A stretch of 11,741 nucleotides of DNA from Acinetobacter sp. Its GTDB lineage: Bacteria > Pseudomonadota > Gammaproteobacteria > Pseudomonadales > Moraxellaceae. The position numbers were made by a program, and so were the translations under genes. Positions 1-6,194 of this stretch are shown here, piece by piece. Within the stretch, counting starts at the first letter, position 1; the number at the start of each line of letters is the position of its first letter. The stretch spans positions 1 through 11,741 of the forward strand of contig JASLHF010000176.1 of the NCBI GenBank assembly GCA_030152275.1, in the 5' to 3' direction. The notes under the pieces were generated by a model. The model had not been told where the DNA came from and did no database searches. It saw only the letters and a list, made by a program, of their open reading frames with translations.

Positions 1-20
1 ATGAAGCTAAAACATGATAA

Positions 21-45
21 AAAAGCCTTCATATAGAAGGCTTTT
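21..45 (-). terminator. Intrinsic terminator of the pirin gene, possibly bidirectional
   Basis: A perfect 10-bp stem (AAAAGCCTTC / GAAGGCTTTT) encloses a 5-base ATATA loop. On the minus strand the stem is followed by more T residues, giving an uninterrupted run of about six Ts. It lies just 4 bases past the pirin stop codon. The plus-strand reading also ends in TTTT, so a gene left of the window could use it too. Confidence 0.85.
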
Positions 46-49
46 AAAA

Positions 50-748
50 TTACTGAACCGCTTCAGGCAAATCAAACCAAATGACTTGCGCATCTTCAAG
101 CGCTTCAATTTTACTGTCTTCCAAGAAAGCAATCGCACCGCCAGCCTCAACTTTATATTCGCCAATCTGCACAGCGCCACTAATCACATGCACATAATTA
201 ATATGCTGTTCAGCGTGAATATCTAAATGCTTACCTTTCGTAATCAGCGCGGTTTTAACTTCAGCCTGCTGACGGATATGCATTGGCGCATTGGCATTTG
301 GCCCAACAATTAAATGCCATTGATCGGGCTGTTCGCGGGGATTGCATTTAATTTGCTGGTAAGTCGGTTCGGCATCTTGTTCATTTGGAATAATCCAAAT
401 TTGCAGTAAATGTACATCTTCATCACCTTGGTTCATTTCACTATGACGCACGCCAGTGCCTGCGCTCATCAGTTGCCATTCACCTGCGGAAATGCCGCCA
501 TGGTTGCCCATGCTGTCTTTATGTGTAATCGTGCCCTTTAACACACAAGTCAGAATTTCCATGTTGTCATGCGGATGCTGACCAAAGCCTTCATGCGCAG
601 CAATTAAGTCGTCATTAATTACGCGCAGTGCACTGACCCCCATATAATTGGGGTTATACCAGTTGCCGAACGAAAAGCTGTGTTTGGATTCAAGCCAGCC
701 CATTTTGACATGGCCGCGATTTTCACTTGGATGTAAGAAAGCTTTCAT
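50..748 (-). CDS. Pirin family protein (bicupin)
   Basis: A 232-aa protein of the pirin family, cytoplasmic two-cupin proteins that bind a metal; some members (such as E. coli YhhW) have quercetinase activity in vitro, but the physiological substrate is generally unknown. The N-terminal cupin carries the expected metal ligands: His58 and His60 in GQHPHDNMEI, and His102 and Glu104 in GVRHSEMN. The C-terminal half matches the Pirin_C domain, and the length is typical. I chose ATG at 748 because GGAG lies 7 bases upstream; a TTG two codons earlier overlaps that site. The gene is alone, with a strong terminator directly after its stop. A metal cupin seems secure; its substrate cannot be read from the sequence. 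Confidence 0.93.
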   Translation of the reverse strand: MKAFLHPSENRGHVKMGWLESKHSFSFGNWYNPNYMGVSALRVINDDLIAAHEGFGQHPHDNMEILTCVLKGTITHKDSMGNHGGISAGEWQLMSAGTGVRHSEMNQGDEDVHLLQIWIIPNEQDAEPTYQQIKCNPREQPDQWHLIVGPNANAPMHIRQQAEVKTALITKGKHLDIHAEQHINYVHVISGAVQIGEYKVEAGGAIAFLEDSKIEALEDAQVIWFDLPEAVQ

Positions 749-869
749 GATCAATCTCCGCTATTATTTTTAACTTGAAATCAGTTTAATGTTTTATTAA
801 CAGAATCAAAATAAGAGAAAAGCGATACAGTGTTGCATATTTAAGACGAATGTATTTTCCATGTTAAGA

Positions 870-1967
870 TTACTGCAAATGGCAAAAATGCTGTCTGAAT
901 TGCGGCCAGCTGTATTTTTTCCCGTGAGCATAATCGCTTAAAAAACTTAAGTATAAAGCAGGCTGCTGCTGCAGCCATGGATTGCCCCAGCGCACATGTT
1001 TAGCTGCTGCTTTATCATGATAAACCCAATAATCGTCTAAACAGCTGCTAGGTTCTGGTATCTGGTTTTTGTTCGCTTCCTCATACTCATCTTGAATATT
1101 TTCTGCGTTTACACCGTCATGATCAACTTTGAGAGCAGCTCGTTCACTGGGTGTCAGCAGCCGTTTTTTTGTATGCTTGATTAATTTTCCATGCGTATAA
1201 ATATATTTATAATCAATGTCATAAGGGTTTAAGGTTTGATAAACACCCGGCGTACTGGTGGTGTATTCAATACTGCTGTCCTCATATTCACCATTATCTT
1301 CATTTAATAAAGGGCCAAAACCCATGCCGTTTTCAGGCGAAGGCGCCGTAAATTGGGTGCGGTGCAAAATTTTGCCTTGCGGCGTCACTTCAATCAGCTC
1401 ATAGCTGGTGCGGTAAAAATAGCTTTTAAAGTTTGGATCTAAAGCAATATTCCGCGCCATTTCTGCAGCTGTGTGCAAATACCGGCTTCTGAAAATCAGT
1501 ACCAGATTCTTACCGTGTGGCTGAATAGTGAAAAGCTGATGATCTTTCAGCTGATGCTCCAGCTGCGGTTTAAGCGCAATCGGCTGTTTTGCTGCGCCAT
1601 ATGACTGTACAAGGGCAAAATAGTTTTTATTGCCTACGCTGGTATATAACAATGCAGGATTTGAAGCCTCTGACAAAGCATAGTAGCGCACAGCATTTTG
1701 GCCATTAATCACAAAATAGCGGGCATTGCCTAGAAAATACTGTGAAGAATCCTCCTGCGGGTTGTATTTTTTATCGCGAATCTTTTTTTGATCTGACCAA
1801 TTTTCAGGGTAAATAGAGTTATCTTCATCGCCGTCTAAATACGCATTGATATGCAGAACCTGTTGGACTTGTTCTTCCAGTTCTGCATGTGTAAGTACAG
1901 AAACTGCTGTCAGCAGGGTAAGTGTCAAACATGGTTTGAAAATGAGCTTTTTAAAAAAATGAGGCAT
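870..1967 (-). CDS. Hypothetical exported protein, 365 aa
   Basis: I do not recognise this family. The N-terminus is a convincing Sec signal peptide: a basic stretch (FFKKLIFK), a hydrophobic core (CLTLTLLTAVSVL), and a likely cut after THA at residue 28. The predicted mature part is hydrophilic, rich in Tyr, Asn, Gln and His, with no further membrane segment. It has only two cysteines, Cys309 and Cys362, near the C-terminus, which could form a disulphide in the periplasm. Short aromatic-rich stretches (SQYFLGNARYFVING, SYFYRTSYELIEV) suggest a beta-rich fold. Cys13 is not in a lipobox, so a lipoprotein is unlikely. GGA about 10 bases upstream is a weak ribosome site. It sits between the transpeptidase and pirin genes on the same strand, but a terminator separates it from the transpeptidase, so it is probably its own unit. 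Confidence 0.8.
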   Translation of the reverse strand: MPHFFKKLIFKPCLTLTLLTAVSVLTHAELEEQVQQVLHINAYLDGDEDNSIYPENWSDQKKIRDKKYNPQEDSSQYFLGNARYFVINGQNAVRYYALSEASNPALLYTSVGNKNYFALVQSYGAAKQPIALKPQLEHQLKDHQLFTIQPHGKNLVLIFRSRYLHTAAEMARNIALDPNFKSYFYRTSYELIEVTPQGKILHRTQFTAPSPENGMGFGPLLNEDNGEYEDSSIEYTTSTPGVYQTLNPYDIDYKYIYTHGKLIKHTKKRLLTPSERAALKVDHDGVNAENIQDEYEEANKNQIPEPSSCLDDYWVYHDKAAAKHVRWGNPWLQQQPALYLSFLSDYAHGKKYSWPQFRQHFCHLQ

Positions 1968-2034
1968 AATTAATCAGTCCGAAATGTATTTATGATTGTA
2001 AATTTTTAAACAGTTCCCGCTGTGAATTTTGAAT

Positions 2035-2062
2035 TTAATAGTTTGATTCAAGGTTATTTCAA
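2035..2062 (-). promoter_or_regulatory. Candidate sigma-70 promoter for the 365-aa exported protein
   Basis: Read on the minus strand, TTGAAA (2057-2062) and TATTAA (2035-2040) are separated by 16 bases. The -35 matches consensus at five of six positions and the -10 at four of six. Transcription would start near 2028, giving a leader of about 60 bases. The region is AT-rich, so chance matches are likely. Confidence 0.3.
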
Positions 2063-2079
2063 ATAATTATAATAGATGT

Positions 2080-2114
2080 AAAAAAGGTGCTTTAGCTTTG
2101 GACTAAAACACCTT
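2080..2114 (-). terminator. Intrinsic terminator of the L,D-transpeptidase gene
   Basis: The stem pairs AAGGTG with CACCTT and TTTAG with CTAAA, interrupted by one C/A mismatch, around a 7-base loop. On the minus strand it is followed by six Ts (AAAAAA at 2080-2085 on the plus strand). It lies about 20 bases past the transpeptidase stop codon. Confidence 0.8.
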
Positions 2115-2133
2115 CATCAATGACTTTAGATCA

Positions 2134-3369
2134 TTATTCTAAGAATTTAACGGTTACACCTGATCTCACCTTTTTGCCTAAATCGTTAGCATCCCAGTTC
2201 GTCAGACGAATACAGCCGTGCGATGCAGTTTTTGAAATTGCAGACGGATTTGGAGTACCGTGAATACCAAAAGATTTTTTACTCAAACCAATCCAGATAT
2301 TGCCGACAGGACCATTCGGGCCAGGCGGTAAAGACAGCGGTTTTGTATTTTTGCCTTGTACAAAGTTGCTTGGAGAATAGCTGTACCATGGATTTTGCGC
2401 AACGCCAGTCACTTTGTAGGTGCCTGTCGGCGATGGCGTATCCGAACTGCCGATTGTCGCTGGGAATGAGCCAATCATTTGGTTGCGGCTGTTAAACAGA
2501 TATAGCTGTTTAGCGCCTTTATGCGCAACAATTAAATGAATATCTTCAGGCACTTCGTTGCGGATATTGGCAACAATGATTTTTTCGCCGGCTTTGCTGA
2601 ACGTCGCTTTTGGGTTGATTTTCTTTAAAAAATCTTCATCCATATGGAATTTTTCACCCAGCATTTCAGTCACGCGGGTGTAATAAAGGCCTGGCATTTT
2701 TGCCTGTAAAGCATAGTCATGCGGAATAGATTTCGCATAAGGGCCTTTGATGTCGGCATCAGTGATCGTGTATTCAATGAATGCCGGCTTGCTGCCTTGA
2801 TTGGCAATTAATGCGTCCCAAGTTTCCTTGGTCAGCGTGCCAGTCGGCTTGATGCCATTCATTTGCTGAAATGATGCAATCGCTTTAAGGGTATTTTTAC
2901 CGCTAGAACCATCAATCGCACCCGGCGAAGCATGTGCATTATTGAGCATCACGTGCGCGCGCGCATACACAGGGAACTGGCCCTTGCCAATATCTTCATA
3001 CCACTGCGCATTGTTCATGCCGTCAAGCGTCCATGACGCTTTGGCTGCAGACGCGCTGCCTGCAGATGTTTTCGGAGCAGTTTTTGGTGCAGGCGCAGTA
3101 GGGGATGCGCCGACTTCGGCAGTTTGATCTTCGGTTTTTTGCAGATCATTCAGCGTTTGCGATGCTTTATTTAAATCTTGTTGTTCTTGCGAGCTTATTT
3201 GTGTTGTTGCTGCAGATGCAGAATCGGCTGCCAGCGGATCAATCGGATCCTGTACCGCTACATCATTGATCACTTTTGGATTTAATGGCTGTTCAGCAGT
3301 AGATGCGGCGAATGCTGTACCCGCAAATATGCAACTTAGACTCAATGCGAGCATTGTGCGAACGAACAT
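2134..3369 (-). CDS. Periplasmic L,D-transpeptidase (YkuD) with peptidoglycan-binding domain
   Basis: A 411-aa exported enzyme expected to act on peptidoglycan stem peptides, forming 3-3 cross-links or attaching protein or D-amino acids. Residues 1-21 are a signal peptide ending AFA. Residues about 45-112 are a Ser/Ala/Pro/Gln-rich linker. Residues about 135-188 resemble a PG_binding_1 domain (AIDGSSGKNTLKAIASFQQM). Residues 238-268 (FLKKINPKATFSKAGEKI) look like a degenerate LysM-type segment. The YkuD domain spans about 275-411 with catalytic His370 (FGIHGTPNPSAI) and SHGCIR, giving His384, Cys386 and Arg388. ATG at 3369 has AAGG at 9 bases; an in-frame TTG at 3378 abuts that site. It could be the Acinetobacter enzyme called LdtJ, but I cannot confirm orthology, so no symbol is given. 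It is transcribed divergently from hemE. Confidence 0.95.
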   Translation of the reverse strand: MFVRTMLALSLSCIFAGTAFAASTAEQPLNPKVINDVAVQDPIDPLAADSASAATTQISSQEQQDLNKASQTLNDLQKTEDQTAEVGASPTAPAPKTAPKTSAGSASAAKASWTLDGMNNAQWYEDIGKGQFPVYARAHVMLNNAHASPGAIDGSSGKNTLKAIASFQQMNGIKPTGTLTKETWDALIANQGSKPAFIEYTITDADIKGPYAKSIPHDYALQAKMPGLYYTRVTEMLGEKFHMDEDFLKKINPKATFSKAGEKIIVANIRNEVPEDIHLIVAHKGAKQLYLFNSRNQMIGSFPATIGSSDTPSPTGTYKVTGVAQNPWYSYSPSNFVQGKNTKPLSLPPGPNGPVGNIWIGLSKKSFGIHGTPNPSAISKTASHGCIRLTNWDANDLGKKVRSGVTVKFLE

Positions 3370-3390
3370 GTAACTCAACCTTAAGAATTA

Positions 3391-3420
3391 TTCATAACTT
3401 TGTGAAAAAAAACTTTGCAA
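3391..3420 (-). promoter_or_regulatory. Candidate promoter of the L,D-transpeptidase gene
   Basis: On the minus strand TTGCAA (3415-3420) and TATGAA (3391-3396) are separated by 18 bases; each matches consensus at four of six positions. The spacer holds a run of eight Ts. The start would fall near 3384, leaving a leader of about 15 bases that includes the AAGG ribosome site. Confidence 0.4.
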
Positions 3421-3533
3421 GTATTGCAGAAAAAAACTGCCGATGCAGTATTTGTTTTGTGTAAATGCACATTTTGCCGTTTAGCTTGATCGTTTTTTAA
3501 AGATTGCAGAAATTATTAAAATTGAAAGCTTTT

Positions 3534-3542
3534 TGATATGAT
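3534..3542 (+). promoter_or_regulatory. Extended -10 promoter of hemE
   Basis: TGATATGAT is a TGn-extended -10 element (TATGAT at 3537-3542). No good -35 lies at the usual distance; TTGAAA at 3522-3527 is only 9 bases away. Start of transcription near 3549 would leave a leader of about 26 bases before the hemE ATG. The same nonamer recurs at 11502-11510. Confidence 0.5.
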
Positions 3543-3574
3543 GGCCAGCAAGATGAAATGAGATGGAAAAGTCA

Positions 3575-4645
3575 ATGACGGCCTTAAAAAATGATCGTTT
3601 TCTGCGTGCATTGCTGCGAGAGCCTGTAGATGCTGCCCCGGTATGGATGATGCGTCAGGCGGGCCGTTATTTACCGGAATATCGCGAAACCCGAGCCAAA
3701 GCTGGCGACTTTTTGTCGCTATGCAAAAACACTGAGTTGGCCTGCGAGGTGACGCTGCAGCCGCTGCGCCGTTATGATCTGGATGCGGCTATCCTGTTTT
3801 CAGACATTTTAACCGTGCCGGATGCATTAGGTTTAGGGCTGTATTTTGAAGCTGGTGAAGGCCCAAAATTCCACAAAACTGTTCGTACGGAACAAGATGT
3901 CGCCCGTCTGCCTAAATTTAATGCTAAAGCTGATTTAGATTATGTGATGAATGCAGTCAGCACGATCCGTTCTGCCTTGGGCGGTCAAGTGCCTTTAATT
4001 GGCTTTTCCGGCAGTCCATGGACATTGGCGACCTATATGGTTGAAGGCGGTTCAAGTAAAGATTTTCGCTTTACTAAGCAAATGATGTATGCCCAGCCTG
4101 AAGTGCTGCATGCCTTATTAGACCATCTTGCAGATGCAGTTACAGAATATTTAAATGCACAAATTGACGCAGGAGCGCAAGCTGTACAGATTTTTGACAG
4201 CTGGGGCGGAGCGCTGGCGCATCGTGAATACATTGAGTTTTCACTGAACTATATGCAAAAAATTGTCGCCGGCTTACAGCGCGAGAAAGACGGCCGCAAA
4301 GTGCCGGTGATTTTATTTACTAAAGGCGGCGGCCAATGGCTTGAACCTATGCTTGCAACCGGCGCAGATGCATTCGGCTTAGATTGGACAACACCGCTGA
4401 ATGTTGCGCGTCAAACTGTAGCTGGCCGCGCTGCGCTGCAAGGCAATTTGGATCCTGCAACACTTTATGGTTCATCTGAATCGATTGTAAAAGCCACTAA
4501 AGCAATGCTGGATGATGCCTATGCCGGCGGGGAAAAAACAGGCTATGTCGCAAATTTAGGCCACGGCATTACACAATGGGTCGACCCGAAAAATCCCAAA
4601 GCCTTTGTTGACACAGTGCATGAATACAGCGCGAAATTCCTTTAA
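3575..4645 (+). CDS. hemE: Uroporphyrinogen decarboxylase
   Basis: HemE (EC 4.1.1.37) removes four carboxyl groups from uroporphyrinogen III to give coproporphyrinogen III in cytoplasmic haem synthesis. The 356-aa product has both family signatures: PVWMMRQAGRYLPEYR (residues 22-37, with Arg27 and Arg31) and GFSGSPWTLATYMVEG (143-158, with Tyr154). The substrate-binding Asp77 (ILFSDIL), Ser209 (FDSWGG) and His330 (NLGHGI) are all present. I chose ATG at 3575, giving MTALKNDRFLRAL, because it lines up with E. coli MTELKNDRYLRAL and has GGAA 6 bases upstream. An in-frame ATG at 3563 would add MEKS and has a poorer site. No terminator separates it from the DUF817 gene 30 bases on, so they probably share a transcript. 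Confidence 0.98.
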   Translation: MTALKNDRFLRALLREPVDAAPVWMMRQAGRYLPEYRETRAKAGDFLSLCKNTELACEVTLQPLRRYDLDAAILFSDILTVPDALGLGLYFEAGEGPKFHKTVRTEQDVARLPKFNAKADLDYVMNAVSTIRSALGGQVPLIGFSGSPWTLATYMVEGGSSKDFRFTKQMMYAQPEVLHALLDHLADAVTEYLNAQIDAGAQAVQIFDSWGGALAHREYIEFSLNYMQKIVAGLQREKDGRKVPVILFTKGGGQWLEPMLATGADAFGLDWTTPLNVARQTVAGRAALQGNLDPATLYGSSESIVKATKAMLDDAYAGGEKTGYVANLGHGITQWVDPKNPKAFVDTVHEYSAKFL

Positions 4646-4675
4646 TTCCATCCTGATTGGAAATTTAGAAAATTC

Positions 4676-5488
4676 ATGCTGATCTCTGCTTTTAAATCTG
4701 GTTTTGAATTCTCTTATAAAGCAGCTTCGGCTGCTTTATTTGGGATTTTGCTGCTGCTGGCGTTTATGCTGACAGCATCGATGGGCAGCCATGAATTTTA
4801 TGGCTTTTTCCGTTATGACTATTTGCTGTTTTATGCCCTAATTATTCAGGCCTGCCTGCTGTATTTAAAATTAGAGTCTTGGGCAGAAGCCAAAGTGATT
4901 GCGCTGTTTCATATTATGGCCATGGTTATGGAAATTTTCCTGACTCATCCGCAAATTGCCTCTTGGCAGTATCCGCAGCCGGCAGTATTTAAAATTTTAA
5001 CCGTACCTTTGTTTGCCGGTTTTATGTATTCGGCGGTCGGCAGTTTTTTTGCTCGTTCTTTGCGTTTATATGAGGTTTCTTTCGTCCGGCTTCCGAGTTT
5101 TACCAACATGCTGGCGCTGGCATTGCTGTCATATATCAACTTCATGAGCAAATTTTTTGTGCCGGATATCCGGCTATTTCTGTTTGGCTGGAGTGCAGTG
5201 ATATTTTGGAAAACTAAAATTCGATTTCAGCTGCAGCAGTCACAGTTTCAGCTGCCTATGCTGCCGGTACTGGTGGTTTTAGCCTTTATTATATGGATTG
5301 CGGAAAATATCAGTACATTCAATAAAATCTGGCTGTATCCGAGCCAAGTGGATGCATGGCATATGGTGGGCTGGGGCAAGCTGGGTTCGTGGTATTTGCT
5401 GCTTTTGCTGAGTTTGGTGCTGGTGCTGAAAATTTTAGGTGAGCGGCAGCCAGACGGGAGCTGGAGGTTAAATAAACAGCAAAAATAG
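4676..5488 (+). CDS. DUF817 family integral membrane protein
   Basis: A 270-aa polytopic inner-membrane protein of the DUF817 family, whose function is unknown. I recognise the family from ESWAEAKVIALFHIMAMVME (residues 67-86) followed by HPQIASWQYPQP (91-102) and VPLFAGFMYSAVGSFFAR (110-127). About eight hydrophobic segments are visible, roughly at residues 16-34, 47-64, 72-90, 104-125, 142-158, 165-178, 193-209 and 236-253, ending in a polar tail. The ATG at 4676 has only a weak A/G-rich site upstream, which fits translation following on from hemE. It lies 30 bases after hemE on the same strand, so co-transcription is likely, but a role in haem metabolism does not follow from that. Confidence 0.9.
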   Translation: MLISAFKSGFEFSYKAASAALFGILLLLAFMLTASMGSHEFYGFFRYDYLLFYALIIQACLLYLKLESWAEAKVIALFHIMAMVMEIFLTHPQIASWQYPQPAVFKILTVPLFAGFMYSAVGSFFARSLRLYEVSFVRLPSFTNMLALALLSYINFMSKFFVPDIRLFLFGWSAVIFWKTKIRFQLQQSQFQLPMLPVLVVLAFIIWIAENISTFNKIWLYPSQVDAWHMVGWGKLGSWYLLLLLSLVLVLKILGERQPDGSWRLNKQQK

Positions 5489-5635
5489 GATACATAAGCA
5501 GCATAAGTATATTTATATCCTTGGCAGAAATTTGTTTTGCGTTCTTTGTCATATAACGTTAATCTCCAATGGTGCAAAGCTGATTTGCATAAGTGAACGA
5601 ATAAAAATATTGGAATAATTTCCTGGAGAAATGCG

Positions 5636-6106
5636 ATGTTAAAAAAAATAGCGTTAGCTGCAGTAATAGCAGCAGGTTCTACAGCAGTTTTTGCAGACAG
5701 TGATGTCGGCTGCGGTATTGGTTCTCAAGTGTGGGCCGGTCAATCAGGTAAGGTTCCAAAAATCTTAGCAGGCACAACCAATGGCCTGTTTGCTAACCAG
5801 CTGTTTGGTATTACATTTGGCACATTAGGCTGCAGCGGCACAGGTACTGTGACAGCGCAGGCTGTTACGTTTACCAATGAAAACTCTGAAGCGCTGGCGC
5901 GAGATATGGCAGTTGGCCAAGGCGAAAGCCTGAATGTGCTGGCTTCACTGCTGAATATTAAAGAAGCGGATAAAGCACGTTTCTTTGCTTTAACGAAAAC
6001 TAACTTCTCAAAAATCTATTCTTCAGACAATACATCTTCAGCACAAGTGCTGGCATCTCTACAAAGCGCAATGGCGCAGGACGATGTGCTTAAAGCATAC
6101 GTTTAA
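5636..6106 (+). CDS. DUF3015 family small exported protein
   Basis: A 156-aa protein with a clear signal peptide (LKKIALAAVIAAGSTAVFA, cut after residue 20), so a mature protein of about 136 aa in the periplasm. It matches the DUF3015 family: DVGCGIGSQVWAGQSGKV, then TTNGLFANQLFGITFGTLGC. Its only two cysteines, Cys26 and Cys66, sit in these conserved stretches and could pair as a disulphide. The C-terminal half is Ala/Ser-rich and probably helical. GGAG at 5625-5628 lies 7 bases before the ATG, a strong ribosome site; an ATG at 5631 is too close to it. The family's function is unknown. It is followed by a terminator and then by the Lnb-like gene on the same strand. Confidence 0.9.
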   Translation: MLKKIALAAVIAAGSTAVFADSDVGCGIGSQVWAGQSGKVPKILAGTTNGLFANQLFGITFGTLGCSGTGTVTAQAVTFTNENSEALARDMAVGQGESLNVLASLLNIKEADKARFFALTKTNFSKIYSSDNTSSAQVLASLQSAMAQDDVLKAYV

Positions 6107-6118
6107 TGTTTTGAACAG

Positions 6119-6151
6119 AACCCTGTCTTAATGGCAGGGTTTTGTATTTTT
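6119..6151 (+). terminator. Intrinsic terminator after the DUF3015 gene
   Basis: AACCCTGTC pairs with GGCAGGGTT (9 bp with one G-T pair) around a 5-base TTAAT loop, followed by TTTGTATTTTT. It lies 12 bases past the DUF3015 stop and about 40 bases before the Lnb-like gene, so the latter may depend on read-through or on a promoter inside this short gap. Confidence 0.82.
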
Positions 6152-6194
6152 CACATCTTCTGTCTTTCTGGCACTCTTTTTTGATCAGGCTTTC

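Noticed and set aside
1..36. Short frame ATGAAGCTAAAACATGATAA at the left edge
   Set aside because: It is 11 codons long, runs into the terminator stem and has no visible ribosome site within the window.
2223..2495. Plus-strand frame inside the transpeptidase gene
   Set aside because: It lies wholly antisense to a well-supported gene, starts without a ribosome site and resembles no protein family.
5585..5613. Promoter for the DUF3015 gene (TTGCAT, 17 bases, TATTGG)
   Set aside because: The -10 is poor and several equally weak candidates exist in this 147-base gap.
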